A stretch of 8,434 nt of DNA from Natronohydrobacter sp. (lineage in GTDB: Bacteria; Pseudomonadota; Alphaproteobacteria; Rhodobacterales; Rhodobacteraceae). The notes beneath the pieces are model-generated. The model was not told the origin of the DNA. It saw nothing but the letters and a program-made list of their open reading frames with translations, and did no database searches. The stretch is from NCBI GenBank assembly GCA_007118445.1, contig SKRP01000162.1, positions 1 through 8,434 on the forward strand. Direction: 5' to 3'. Both the position numbers and the translations under genes were made by a program. The stretch's first letter is position 1. Every line of letters begins with the position of its first letter. This document shows positions 1 through 5,480 of the stretch, piece after piece.

Positions 1-1
1 C

Positions 2-691
2 GAAGGCGCGCAGGTGGCGCTGGCCGATATCGACATTGCGCGGGCGCGGACCGAGGCCACAAGGCTGGGGAACGCAGCCTTCGCGGTCGAAATGGATGTG
101 ACCCGGCAGGACAGTATCGACGATGCTGTAGCCGCGAGTGTGGCGCAATTCGGCCAGATCGACATCCTGATCAACAATGCCGCGATCTTCACCGCCGCCC
201 CGATTGCCGAGATCACCCGCGAGGATTATGCCCGCTGTTTCGACATCAATGTCGCAGGCACGCTGTTTACCATGCAGGCCGTGGCGCAGCACATGATTGC
301 GCGCGGGCAGGGTGGCAAGATCATCAACATGGCGTCGCAGGCGGGGCGGCGGGGCGAGGCGCTGGTCGCGGTCTATTGCGCCTCCAAGGCCGCGATCATC
401 AGCCTGACGCAATCGGCGGGGCTGAACCTGATCGGGCACGGGATCAATGTCAACGCCATCGCGCCCGGTGTGGTCGATGGCGAACATTGGGACGGGGTGG
501 ATGCGTTCTTCGCGAAATACGAGAACAAGGCCCCCGGCCAGAAAAAGCGCGAAGTCGGTGCCGCTGTGCCCTATGGGCGCATGGGCGTGGCCAGTGACCT
601 GACGGGCATGGCGGTGTTTCTGGCCTCCTCCGAGGCCGATTACATCGTCGCCCAGACCTATAATGTGGATGGCGGGCAATGGATGAGCTGA
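2..691 (+). CDS. polS: Sorbitol (L-iditol 2-) dehydrogenase, SDR family; 5' end cut by window
   Basis: Classical short-chain dehydrogenase that would oxidise sorbitol to fructose with NAD+ in the cytoplasm. The frame is open from base 2 to the TGA at 689-691 (229 residues). The family length in Rhodobacter is about 256, so about 27 N-terminal residues, including the Gly-rich cofactor loop, lie outside the window. The GTG at 14 is an internal Val, not a start, because the preceding residues (EGAQ) still fit the family. Visible SDR landmarks are NNAA (codons 173-184), the catalytic Asn of NVAG (248-250), catalytic Ser in INMASQAGRRGEA (335-337) and the YCASK active site with Tyr at 374-376 and Lys at 386-388. 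The stretch IAPGVVDGEHWDGVD and the C-terminal YNVDGGQWMS closely resemble the R. sphaeroides enzyme as I remember it. The last 13 nt overlap the mannitol dehydrogenase gene, which fits a polyol operon. The sorbitol assignment is by resemblance; related polyols (galactitol, iditol) are possible substrates. Confidence 0.88.
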   Translation, partial: EGAQVALADIDIARARTEATRLGNAAFAVEMDVTRQDSIDDAVAASVAQFGQIDILINNAAIFTAAPIAEITREDYARCFDINVAGTLFTMQAVAQHMIARGQGGKIINMASQAGRRGEALVAVYCASKAAIISLTQSAGLNLIGHGINVNAIAPGVVDGEHWDGVDAFFAKYENKAPGQKKREVGAAVPYGRMGVASDLTGMAVFLASSEADYIVAQTYNVDGGQWMS

Positions 692-2160
692 TCCCCCTCC
701 GCCTTGGCACGCTGACGAAGATGCCCGCAAAGATCGCCCGCCCGCGCTATGCGCGCGCGGCGCTTTCGCCGGGGATCGTGCATATCGGGCTGGGCAATTT
801 TCACCGCGCGCATATGGCCTGGTATACGCATCGGCTGATGCAGCAGGGGCAGGCGCTGGACTGGGCCATCATCGGTGCAGGTGTCCGGCCCGGCGATGGC
901 GCGATGCGCGACCGACTGCTGGCGCAGGACTGCCTGACCACGCTGATCGAACTTGCGCCCACCGGGACCAGCGCCGAGATCACCGGCGCGATGCTCGATT
1001 TCGCCCCGGTCGAGGCCGGGAATGCCGCGCTGATCGCCCGGATGGCCGATCCGCAGACCCGGATCGTGTCGCTGACTGTGACCGAAGGCGGGTATTTCAC
1101 CGATCCCGCGACTGGCGGGCTGCAGCTTGATCACCCCGATCTGATCCATGATGCGACCCGGCCCGACAGCCCGCGCACGGCTTTCGGCGCGATTGTGGCC
1201 GCGCTGCGCCTGCGCCGGGCGCAGGGGCTGGGGCCGGTCACGCTGCTGAGCTGCGACAATCTGCAGGGCAATGGCGCGATCCTGCGGCAGGCGGTTCTGG
1301 GGCTGGCGCAGGCATCCGACCCTGATCTGGCCGCCTGGATCGGTGGGGAATGCAGTTTCCCCGGCGCGATGGTGGATTGCATCGTCCCGGCCACCGGCGC
1401 GGGTGAAATCGCGCTGGCACGGCGTTTCGGCATTGATGATGCCAGCCCGGTCACGCATGAGCCCTTCCGCCAATGGGTGCTGGAGGATGATTTCTGCGCA
1501 GGCCGCCCTGCCTGGGAGGACGTCGGCGTGCAGTTCTCAGACGATCTGCACGGCTATGAGGCCCAGAAACTGCGCATCCTGAATGCCGGGCACCAGATCA
1601 TCGGCAATGTCGCGGAACTGCAGGGTATCGCGACAGTCGCGGAAGCGATGGCCACGCCGCAGATCCGCGCCTTTTTCGAGAAGGTGCAGACCCGCGAGAT
1701 TGTCCCGCATGTCCGCCCTGTTCCGGGCATGACCCCGGTTGAATATGTGACCCTGATCGCCGGGCGGTTTTCCAATCCCGCGATTCGCGACACTGTGCGC
1801 AGAGTGGCCTTTGACGGATCCTCGCGCCATCCCGGTTTCGTGCTGCCCAGCCTGCGCGACGCGCTGGCGCATGGGGCCGCATATGACGGGCTGGCGCTGG
1901 TCGAGGCGCTCTGGGCGCGGATGTGCGCAGGCACGCGCGAGGATGGCAGCGTCATCGCGCCCAATGACCCGCATTGGCCGCAGCTTGTGGCGCAGGCGCA
2001 GGCTGCGCGCTATGATCCTGCGGCCTGGCTGCGCCAGAGCGGCTGCTACGGGGATCTTGCGGATCATCCGGGTTTTGCGCAGAGCTTCGGCACATGGCTG
2101 ACACTGCTCTGGTCACAGGGCAGCGACGCGGCCCTGCGCGCGTATCTGGACGCGCCCTGA
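679..2160 (+). CDS. mtlK: Mannitol 2-dehydrogenase, long-chain polyol dehydrogenase family
   Basis: NAD-dependent oxidation of D-mannitol to D-fructose in the cytoplasm. The protein has 493 residues, matching the polyol-specific long-chain dehydrogenase family (about 480-500). Residues 32-45 (GIVHIGLGNFHRAH) start the N-terminal cofactor domain, and SCDN (Asp193, Asn194) is the conserved mid-domain motif. KLRILNAGH carries the expected catalytic Lys297, Asn302 and His305, and RFSN at Arg363 probably matches the substrate-binding Arg of the Pseudomonas fluorescens enzyme. The family signature around 234 reads MVDCIVP, with Cys where Arg is expected (see findings). The start at 679 has a GGCGGG Shine-Dalgarno-like run 2 nt upstream and overlaps polS by 13 nt, suggesting translational coupling. 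An in-frame ATG at 721 is possible but would lose only poorly conserved residues. Related substrates such as D-arabinitol or fructuronate-type acids cannot be excluded, but the polS neighbour favours mannitol. Confidence 0.87.
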   Translation: MDELIPLRLGTLTKMPAKIARPRYARAALSPGIVHIGLGNFHRAHMAWYTHRLMQQGQALDWAIIGAGVRPGDGAMRDRLLAQDCLTTLIELAPTGTSAEITGAMLDFAPVEAGNAALIARMADPQTRIVSLTVTEGGYFTDPATGGLQLDHPDLIHDATRPDSPRTAFGAIVAALRLRRAQGLGPVTLLSCDNLQGNGAILRQAVLGLAQASDPDLAAWIGGECSFPGAMVDCIVPATGAGEIALARRFGIDDASPVTHEPFRQWVLEDDFCAGRPAWEDVGVQFSDDLHGYEAQKLRILNAGHQIIGNVAELQGIATVAEAMATPQIRAFFEKVQTREIVPHVRPVPGMTPVEYVTLIAGRFSNPAIRDTVRRVAFDGSSRHPGFVLPSLRDALAHGAAYDGLALVEALWARMCAGTREDGSVIAPNDPHWPQLVAQAQAARYDPAAWLRQSGCYGDLADHPGFAQSFGTWLTLLWSQGSDAALRAYLDAP

Positions 2161-2218
2161 CCGCCCCCCGCAGGGAAGAGCGCGTGCATTCTGTCTGCGC
2201 TGTCATCAACGCGCAATG

Positions 2219-2250
2219 AAAAACCCCCGCAGGCGAAAGCCTTCGGGGGT
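2219..2250 (-). terminator. Intrinsic terminator of rpsU (minus strand), possibly bidirectional
   Basis: Inverted repeat CCCCCG (2224-2229) pairing with CGGGGG (2244-2249), one C/T mismatch, then AGGC (2231-2234) pairing with GCCT (2239-2242) around a 4-nt loop. Read on the minus strand, the stem is followed at once by five T (complement of 2219-2223), the classic intrinsic terminator layout, 53 nt past the rpsU stop. On the plus strand the hairpin lies 64 nt after the mtlK stop but has no T run behind it, so it would at best help end that transcript. It separates two convergent units. Confidence 0.85.
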
Positions 2251-2303
2251 CGCTTCCGGGTCACAAGGCGCGCAGGCCCTGCAGACCAGATGTCCGCTGT
2301 CGC

Positions 2304-2510
2304 TTAAAGATTGCCTTCACGCTGCGCCTTCTTGCGCGCCAGTTTGCGCGCACGACGGATTGCTTCAGCTTTCTCGCGGGCCTTCTTCTCGGAGGGCTTC
2401 TCGAAATGCTGCTTGAGCTTCATTTCGCGAAACACACCTTCACGCTGGAGTTTTTTCTTCAGCGCCCGAAGTGCCTGATCGACATTATTGTCGCGAACCG
2501 ATACCTGCAT
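2304..2510 (-). CDS. rpsU: Small ribosomal subunit protein S21 (bS21)
   Basis: A 68-residue basic protein starting MQVSVRDNNVDQALRALKKK and ending KKAQREGNL. S21 binds the 30S platform near the 3' end of 16S rRNA and helps mRNA engagement at initiation. The N-terminal V-x-V-R-x-N-x-x-x-x-x-A-L-R-x-L-K-K pattern, the GVFREMKLKQHFEKPSEKK centre and the Lys/Arg/Ala helical tail are family-typical. The same frame stays open far upstream on this strand, antisense to coq9, but the ATG at 2510 is the start because homology begins exactly there and a strong Shine-Dalgarno (AAGGTGGTGA, complement of 2518-2527) sits 10 nt before it, counted from its GGTGG core. The gene stands alone, divergent from coq9 and convergent with mtlK, with its own terminator; it is not in the rpsU-dnaG-rpoD order of enterobacteria. 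Confidence 0.96.
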   Translation of the reverse strand: MQVSVRDNNVDQALRALKKKLQREGVFREMKLKQHFEKPSEKKAREKAEAIRRARKLARKKAQREGNL

Positions 2511-2527
2511 GTGGTTTTCACCACCTT
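2511..2527 (-). promoter_or_regulatory. rpsU ribosome-binding site held in a GAAA-loop hairpin
   Basis: On the minus strand GTGGT (complement of 2520-2524), loop GAAA, then ACCAC (complement of 2511-2515) form a perfect 5-bp stem with a GNRA-type tetraloop that directly touches the ATG of rpsU. The Shine-Dalgarno, AAGGTGGTGA, matches the anti-Shine-Dalgarno complement at 9 of 10 bases, and its GGTGGT part is the 5' arm of the stem. Stem and ribosome binding are therefore mutually exclusive. Pairing is read directly; a regulatory role is inferred. Confidence 0.5.
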
Positions 2528-2630
2528 TCCAAGTTAGAGTTGCATCATGTAGCAGGAAGCGTTCGCCTAGCAGAGGCTGCGCATTATGTCCAGCGTCAAG
2601 CGTGACCTGCCCGAGAATGGAGTGCCCGAC
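2528..2630. other. Divergent intergenic region between rpsU and coq9
   Basis: This stretch must hold the promoter of rpsU (minus) and probably one for coq9 (plus). On the minus strand CTTGACGC (complement of 2593-2600) looks like an alphaproteobacterial -35 box, but no convincing -10 lies 16-18 nt from it, so the promoter call is weak. On the plus strand GGAG at 2619-2622 is a well-placed ribosome-binding site 8 nt before the ATG at 2631. I see no clear operator. Confidence 0.4.
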
Positions 2631-3326
2631 ATGAGCGATAGCAAAACCCGGATTCTGGATGCGGCCCTGATGCATGTGCCTTTCGATGGCTGGAGCGACA
2701 CGGCCCTGCGCGCCGCCGCTGCGGATTGCGGGATCGACCATGCGACGGCCCGCGCGCTGTTTCCGCGCGGTGGGGTCGATCTGGCGCTGGCCTTTCACCA
2801 GCGCGGCGATGCGCAGATGGCCGCACGGCTGGCGGCGACCGATCTGAGCGCGCTGCGCTTCCGCGACCGCGTGGGCTTTGCTGTGCGCGCCCGGATCGAG
2901 GCTGCAGAGGATCGCGAGCTTGTGCGCCGTGGCAGCACGCTTTTCGCACTGCCGCCCTATGCCGCCGATGGCGCGCGGGCGATCTGGGGGACTGCAGATC
3001 TGATCTGGACCACGCTGGGCGACAGCGCCGAGGATTACAACTGGTATACCAAACGCCTGACACTGTCGGGGGTCTATTCCTCCACGGTGCTGTTCTGGCT
3101 GGGTGATGACAGCGCGGGCGCGCAGGAGACATGGAATTTTCTGGACCGGCGCATCGACGGGGTGATGCAATTCGAAGAGGTCAAACGCGCGGTTGAGCGC
3201 AACCCGCTTGGGCGGGTGCTGACCGCTGGCCCGCGCGCGGTGCTGTCCTGCATCCGCGCCCCGCGTCGTGATGCTGCGCAGGACCTGCCCGGCACGATCC
3301 GCCCGGACGCCCCGCAACAGGGTTGA
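2631..3326 (+). CDS. COQ9 family protein (ubiquinone biosynthesis accessory factor)
   Basis: A 231-residue protein with the COQ9 fold: a TetR-like N-terminal helical part (about residues 4-45, TRILDAALMHVPFDGWSDTALR) and the COQ9 C-terminal domain, whose hallmark DYNWYTKRLTLSGVYSSTVL starts at Asp135 and runs into FWLGDDSAG. In eukaryotes COQ9 binds lipid and supports the Coq7 hydroxylation step of ubiquinone synthesis; the bacterial member is inferred to act alike, at the inner face of the membrane. The start at 2631 is preferred because GGAG lies 8 nt upstream and family homology begins there. An in-frame ATG at 2586 (15 more residues, GAGG 9 nt upstream) is the alternative, but that leader (SSVKRDLPENGVPD) looks non-conserved and lies over the expected rpsU promoter. 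Despite the TetR-like fold it is not expected to bind DNA. The aminotransferase gene follows 58 nt later on the same strand. Confidence 0.85.
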   Translation: MSDSKTRILDAALMHVPFDGWSDTALRAAAADCGIDHATARALFPRGGVDLALAFHQRGDAQMAARLAATDLSALRFRDRVGFAVRARIEAAEDRELVRRGSTLFALPPYAADGARAIWGTADLIWTTLGDSAEDYNWYTKRLTLSGVYSSTVLFWLGDDSAGAQETWNFLDRRIDGVMQFEEVKRAVERNPLGRVLTAGPRAVLSCIRAPRRDAAQDLPGTIRPDAPQQG

Positions 3327-3384
3327 CGCGCGCGCGATTGCGCCGCAGGTTGCGCCCCGAGAGGAAACGGGGTGGAAGGGCGCA

Positions 3385-4248
3385 ATGGCAGTCGGAACGG
3401 AAATTGTCACCTGGGTCGACGGGCAGTGGCACCGGGGCAATGCGCCCATCATCGGGGCTGCGGATCACGTGGCCTGGCTGGGCTCTCAGGTCTTTGACGG
3501 GGCGCGGCAATTCGAAGGCGTCTGCCCTGATCTGGACCTGCATTCGGCGCGCATCATCCGCTCGGCCGAAGCCATGAACATGGTGCCGCCGGTCGATGCG
3601 GAAACCGTGCAGGGGCTGCTGGAGGAGGGCTGCAAGCTGTTTGCGCCTGATGCCGCGCTCTATCTGCGCCCGATGATGTGGTCGCGCGAGTCGACGCCGG
3701 GGATCATTGACGCGGTGCCAGAAGCGACCGGGTTCGCGATCTGCATCGAAGCCCTGCCCATGCCGGAGCCGGGGGCGTTTTCGCTGACCGTTTCGCCCTA
3801 TTGCCGTCCGCGCCCGGATATGGCGCTGACCGAGGCCAAGGCCGGCTCGCTTTATGCCAATAACGCCCGCATCATGGCCGAGGCGCGGTCGCGCGGGTAT
3901 TCCAATGCGCTGTCGCTCGATGTCGAGGGGCATGTGGCCGAGACGGCCTCGACCAATGTGTTCATGGTGCGCGACGGGGTGGTGTTCACGCCGGTCCCGA
4001 ATGGCACCTTCCTCAATGGGATCACGCGCCAGCGGGTGATCGGGCTGTTGCGCGCCGATGGGGTGGAGGTGGTGGAGAACTCGCTGACGCTTGCGGATTT
4101 CGACGCGGCTGAGGAGATTTTCGTCACAGGCAATATCGCCAAGGTGATGCCGGTCGCGCGCTACAAGGAGCGCGATCTGGACGCGCCGCGTCTGGGGATG
4201 CGGGCGCGGGAACTCTACTGGGATTACGCTTTGTCCGGGCGGGGGTAA
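3385..4248 (+). CDS. Branched-chain amino acid aminotransferase-like, PLP fold-type IV
   Basis: A 287-residue class IV aminotransferase, near the usual length for this family (about 285-310). It would move amino groups between branched-chain amino acids and 2-oxoglutarate. Lys152 in TEAKAGSLYANN is the expected PLP Schiff-base lysine (compare AAKAGGNY of E. coli IlvE), and Glu186 in GHVAETASTNVF is the residue that binds the pyridine nitrogen. VFDGARQFEG near the N terminus and FLNGITRQRV after the core are family-typical, and FVTGNIAKVMPV forms the phosphate-binding end. The start at 3385 has GGAAGGG 4 nt upstream; the frame is open further left into coq9 but those residues are not family-like. 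Substrate choice is uncertain: D-amino acid and amine transaminases share this fold, and the DGARQFEG form differs from E. coli IlvE, so I give no gene symbol. It ends directly against the double-hairpin element. Confidence 0.8.
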   Translation: MAVGTEIVTWVDGQWHRGNAPIIGAADHVAWLGSQVFDGARQFEGVCPDLDLHSARIIRSAEAMNMVPPVDAETVQGLLEEGCKLFAPDAALYLRPMMWSRESTPGIIDAVPEATGFAICIEALPMPEPGAFSLTVSPYCRPRPDMALTEAKAGSLYANNARIMAEARSRGYSNALSLDVEGHVAETASTNVFMVRDGVVFTPVPNGTFLNGITRQRVIGLLRADGVEVVENSLTLADFDAAEEIFVTGNIAKVMPVARYKERDLDAPRLGMRARELYWDYALSGRG

Positions 4249-4317
4249 GGGGGCGCTGCCCCCTCACCAGCCCTTTGGGCTGGTTTCACCCCCGGAGTAT
4301 TTGCAGCAAGATGAAAC
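4249..4317 (+). repeat. Double-hairpin REP-like intergenic element
   Basis: It starts on the base after the aminotransferase stop. Hairpin 1 is GGGGGC (4249-4254), loop GCT, GCCCCC (4258-4263). Hairpin 2 is ACCAGCCC (4266-4273), loop TTT, GGGCTGGT (4277-4284). Both stems are perfect. A tail, CACCCCCGGAGTATTTG...AGATGAAAC (4287-4317), follows and ends beside the next gene's ribosome-binding site. From memory, similar G/C-rich stems plus a 'CCCCCGGAGTATTT...AGATGAA' tail recur between genes in many Rhodobacteraceae. Only one copy is in this window, so the repeat status is recollection and the hairpins are direct observation. The stems could end transcription or protect the upstream mRNA 3' end; there is no long T run. 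Confidence 0.55.
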
Positions 4318-4326
4318 AGGGAAAGG

Positions 4327-5325
4327 ATGGGGATGGACCTGCCAAGCACGATGCGCGCGATCGAGATTTCGGAACCCGGCGGGCCAGAGGTGCTGCGTCT
4401 GTGTGAGCGGCCTGTCCCCGTGCCCGCGCCGGGCAAGGTGGTGGTGCGGCTTGCTTATGCGGGCGTGAACAGACCCGATGCGTTGCAGCGTGCGGGCGCC
4501 TATGACCCGCCGCCCGGTGCCAGCGATCTGCCGGGACTGGAAGGCGCCGGGACGATTGCGGCCATTGGTGAGGGTGTGACTGGCTGGAAGATCGGCGACA
4601 AGGTCTGCGCGCTGTTTCCGGGCGGGTCCTATGCCACGCATGCTGCGACCGATGCAGGTCAGGTGCTGCCGGTGCCCGAGGGCATGGGTCTGCGCGAAGC
4701 CGCCTGCCTGCCCGAGACGTTTTTCACGGTCTGGTCGAATGTCTTCATGCGTGGCGGCTTGCAGGCTGGTGAGCGATTTCTGGTGCATGGGGGGTCCTCC
4801 GGGATCGGCACGACTGCGATCCAGCTTGCAAACCTGTTTGGCGCGCGGGTGTTTGCGACGGCCGGATCAGCCGAAAAATGCGCCGCCTGCCGGGATCTGG
4901 GGGCCGAGCGCGCGATCAATTACCGTGACGAGGATTTCGTCAGGATCCTGCAGGCCGAGGGCGGCGCGAACCTGATCCTTGATATGGTGGGCGGGGATTA
5001 TCTGCCGCGCAACCTGAAATCCCTGGCCGAAGACGGGCGGCTGGTGCAGATCGCCTTTCTGCAAGGCCCCAAGGTGGCCGTGAATTTTGCCCCGCTGATG
5101 ATGCGCCGTCTGACCATCACCGGATCGACCCTGCGTCCGCAATCCGATGCCGCCAAGGCCGCCATCGCACAGGCGCTGTTGCGCGAGGTCTGGCCGCATC
5201 TGGCCGCCGGGCGCGTCAAACCGGTCATGGACAGTGAATTTTCGCTGGAAGCGGCCGCCGAGGCCCATGCGCGCATGGAAAGCTCAGAGCATATCGGCAA
5301 AATCGTGCTGCGGATCGAGGGTTGA
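4327..5325 (+). CDS. NAD(P)H:quinone oxidoreductase, PIG3/zeta-crystallin family
   Basis: A 332-residue medium-chain dehydrogenase/reductase of the zinc-free quinone oxidoreductase type, expected to reduce quinones with NADPH in the cytosol. The N-terminal GroES-like domain (about 10-130) contains YAGVNRPDALQRAG and LPGLEGAGTI, without the Cys/His zinc ligands of alcohol dehydrogenases. CLPETFFTVWSNVF leads into the Rossmann domain, with HGGSSGIGTTAIQLA (glycines from 155) as cofactor motif. YLPRNLKSLAEDGRLVQI and the C-terminal HARMESSEHIGKIVL match the PIG3 branch. The start is ambiguous: ATG at 4327 has AGGGA 4 nt upstream, and ATG at 4333 has AAGGA 5 nt upstream; the choice changes two residues. 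A third ATG at 4351 would also keep the conserved MRAIEI. The physiological acceptor is unknown. The coq9 gene nearby is suggestive of a quinone link but proves nothing. Confidence 0.82.
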   Translation: MGMDLPSTMRAIEISEPGGPEVLRLCERPVPVPAPGKVVVRLAYAGVNRPDALQRAGAYDPPPGASDLPGLEGAGTIAAIGEGVTGWKIGDKVCALFPGGSYATHAATDAGQVLPVPEGMGLREAACLPETFFTVWSNVFMRGGLQAGERFLVHGGSSGIGTTAIQLANLFGARVFATAGSAEKCAACRDLGAERAINYRDEDFVRILQAEGGANLILDMVGGDYLPRNLKSLAEDGRLVQIAFLQGPKVAVNFAPLMMRRLTITGSTLRPQSDAAKAAIAQALLREVWPHLAAGRVKPVMDSEFSLEAAAEAHARMESSEHIGKIVLRIEG

Positions 5326-5344
5326 TTTTTCAGCACTGCGCGCG

Positions 5345-5359
5345 GGTTTTGATCAAACC
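5345..5359. promoter_or_regulatory. Operator-like palindrome upstream of potF
   Basis: GGTTTTGATCAAACC is an inverted repeat (GGTTT/AAACC arms, with an inner 8-bp TTGATCAA palindrome). It is flanked by two direct copies of CTGCGCGCG (5336-5344 and 5367-5375). It lies 122 nt before the potF start, in the 155-bp gap after the quinone oxidoreductase. The symmetry suggests a protein-binding site; the protein is unknown. No convincing promoter was found beside it, and chance in a short region is possible. Confidence 0.3.
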
Positions 5360-5435
5360 TGCTGCGCTGCGCGCGAATTGAGGCTTGCCAAGGGGCGGGG
5401 TTTTCCTGTCGTATGGTGGCGTAATCAGAGACAGC

Positions 5436-5453
5436 CTGCGCGGCCCTGCGCAG
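5436..5453 (+). other. Small hairpin in the potF leader
   Basis: CTGCGC (5436-5441), loop GGCCCT, GCGCAG (5448-5453) form a perfect 6-bp stem 27 nt before the potF start. No T run follows, so it is not an intrinsic terminator. It may stabilise the leader or be incidental in GC-rich DNA. Confidence 0.3.
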
Positions 5454-5480
5454 CAAATGTCCAAACAGGGAGATCTTGGA

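Noticed and set aside
658..1473. 271-codon minus-strand open frame opposite mtlK
   Set aside because: Antisense shadow of mtlK: Arg/Gln/His-rich with no motif, while the plus strand has a full-length family match.
2631..2770. TetR-type transcription regulator reading of the COQ9-like protein
   Set aside because: The N-terminal helices resemble TetR, but the downstream DYNWYTKRL...VYSSTVLFW block is specific to COQ9, whose TetR-like fold is not known for DNA binding.
2304..3452. 382-codon open frame on the minus strand
   Set aside because: Only its last 68 codons are real (rpsU). The rest is antisense to coq9 and the aminotransferase start, shows no recognisable domain, and is a side effect of GC-rich codon use.
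3181..3933. 250-codon minus-strand open frame opposite the coq9 end and the aminotransferase
   Set aside because: Same reason: antisense to two recognised proteins, no domain visible.
5385..5417. Possible sigma-70 promoter (TTGCCA ... TATGGT) before potF
   Set aside because: The spacer is 21 nt and the -10 box matches poorly; not enough to call.
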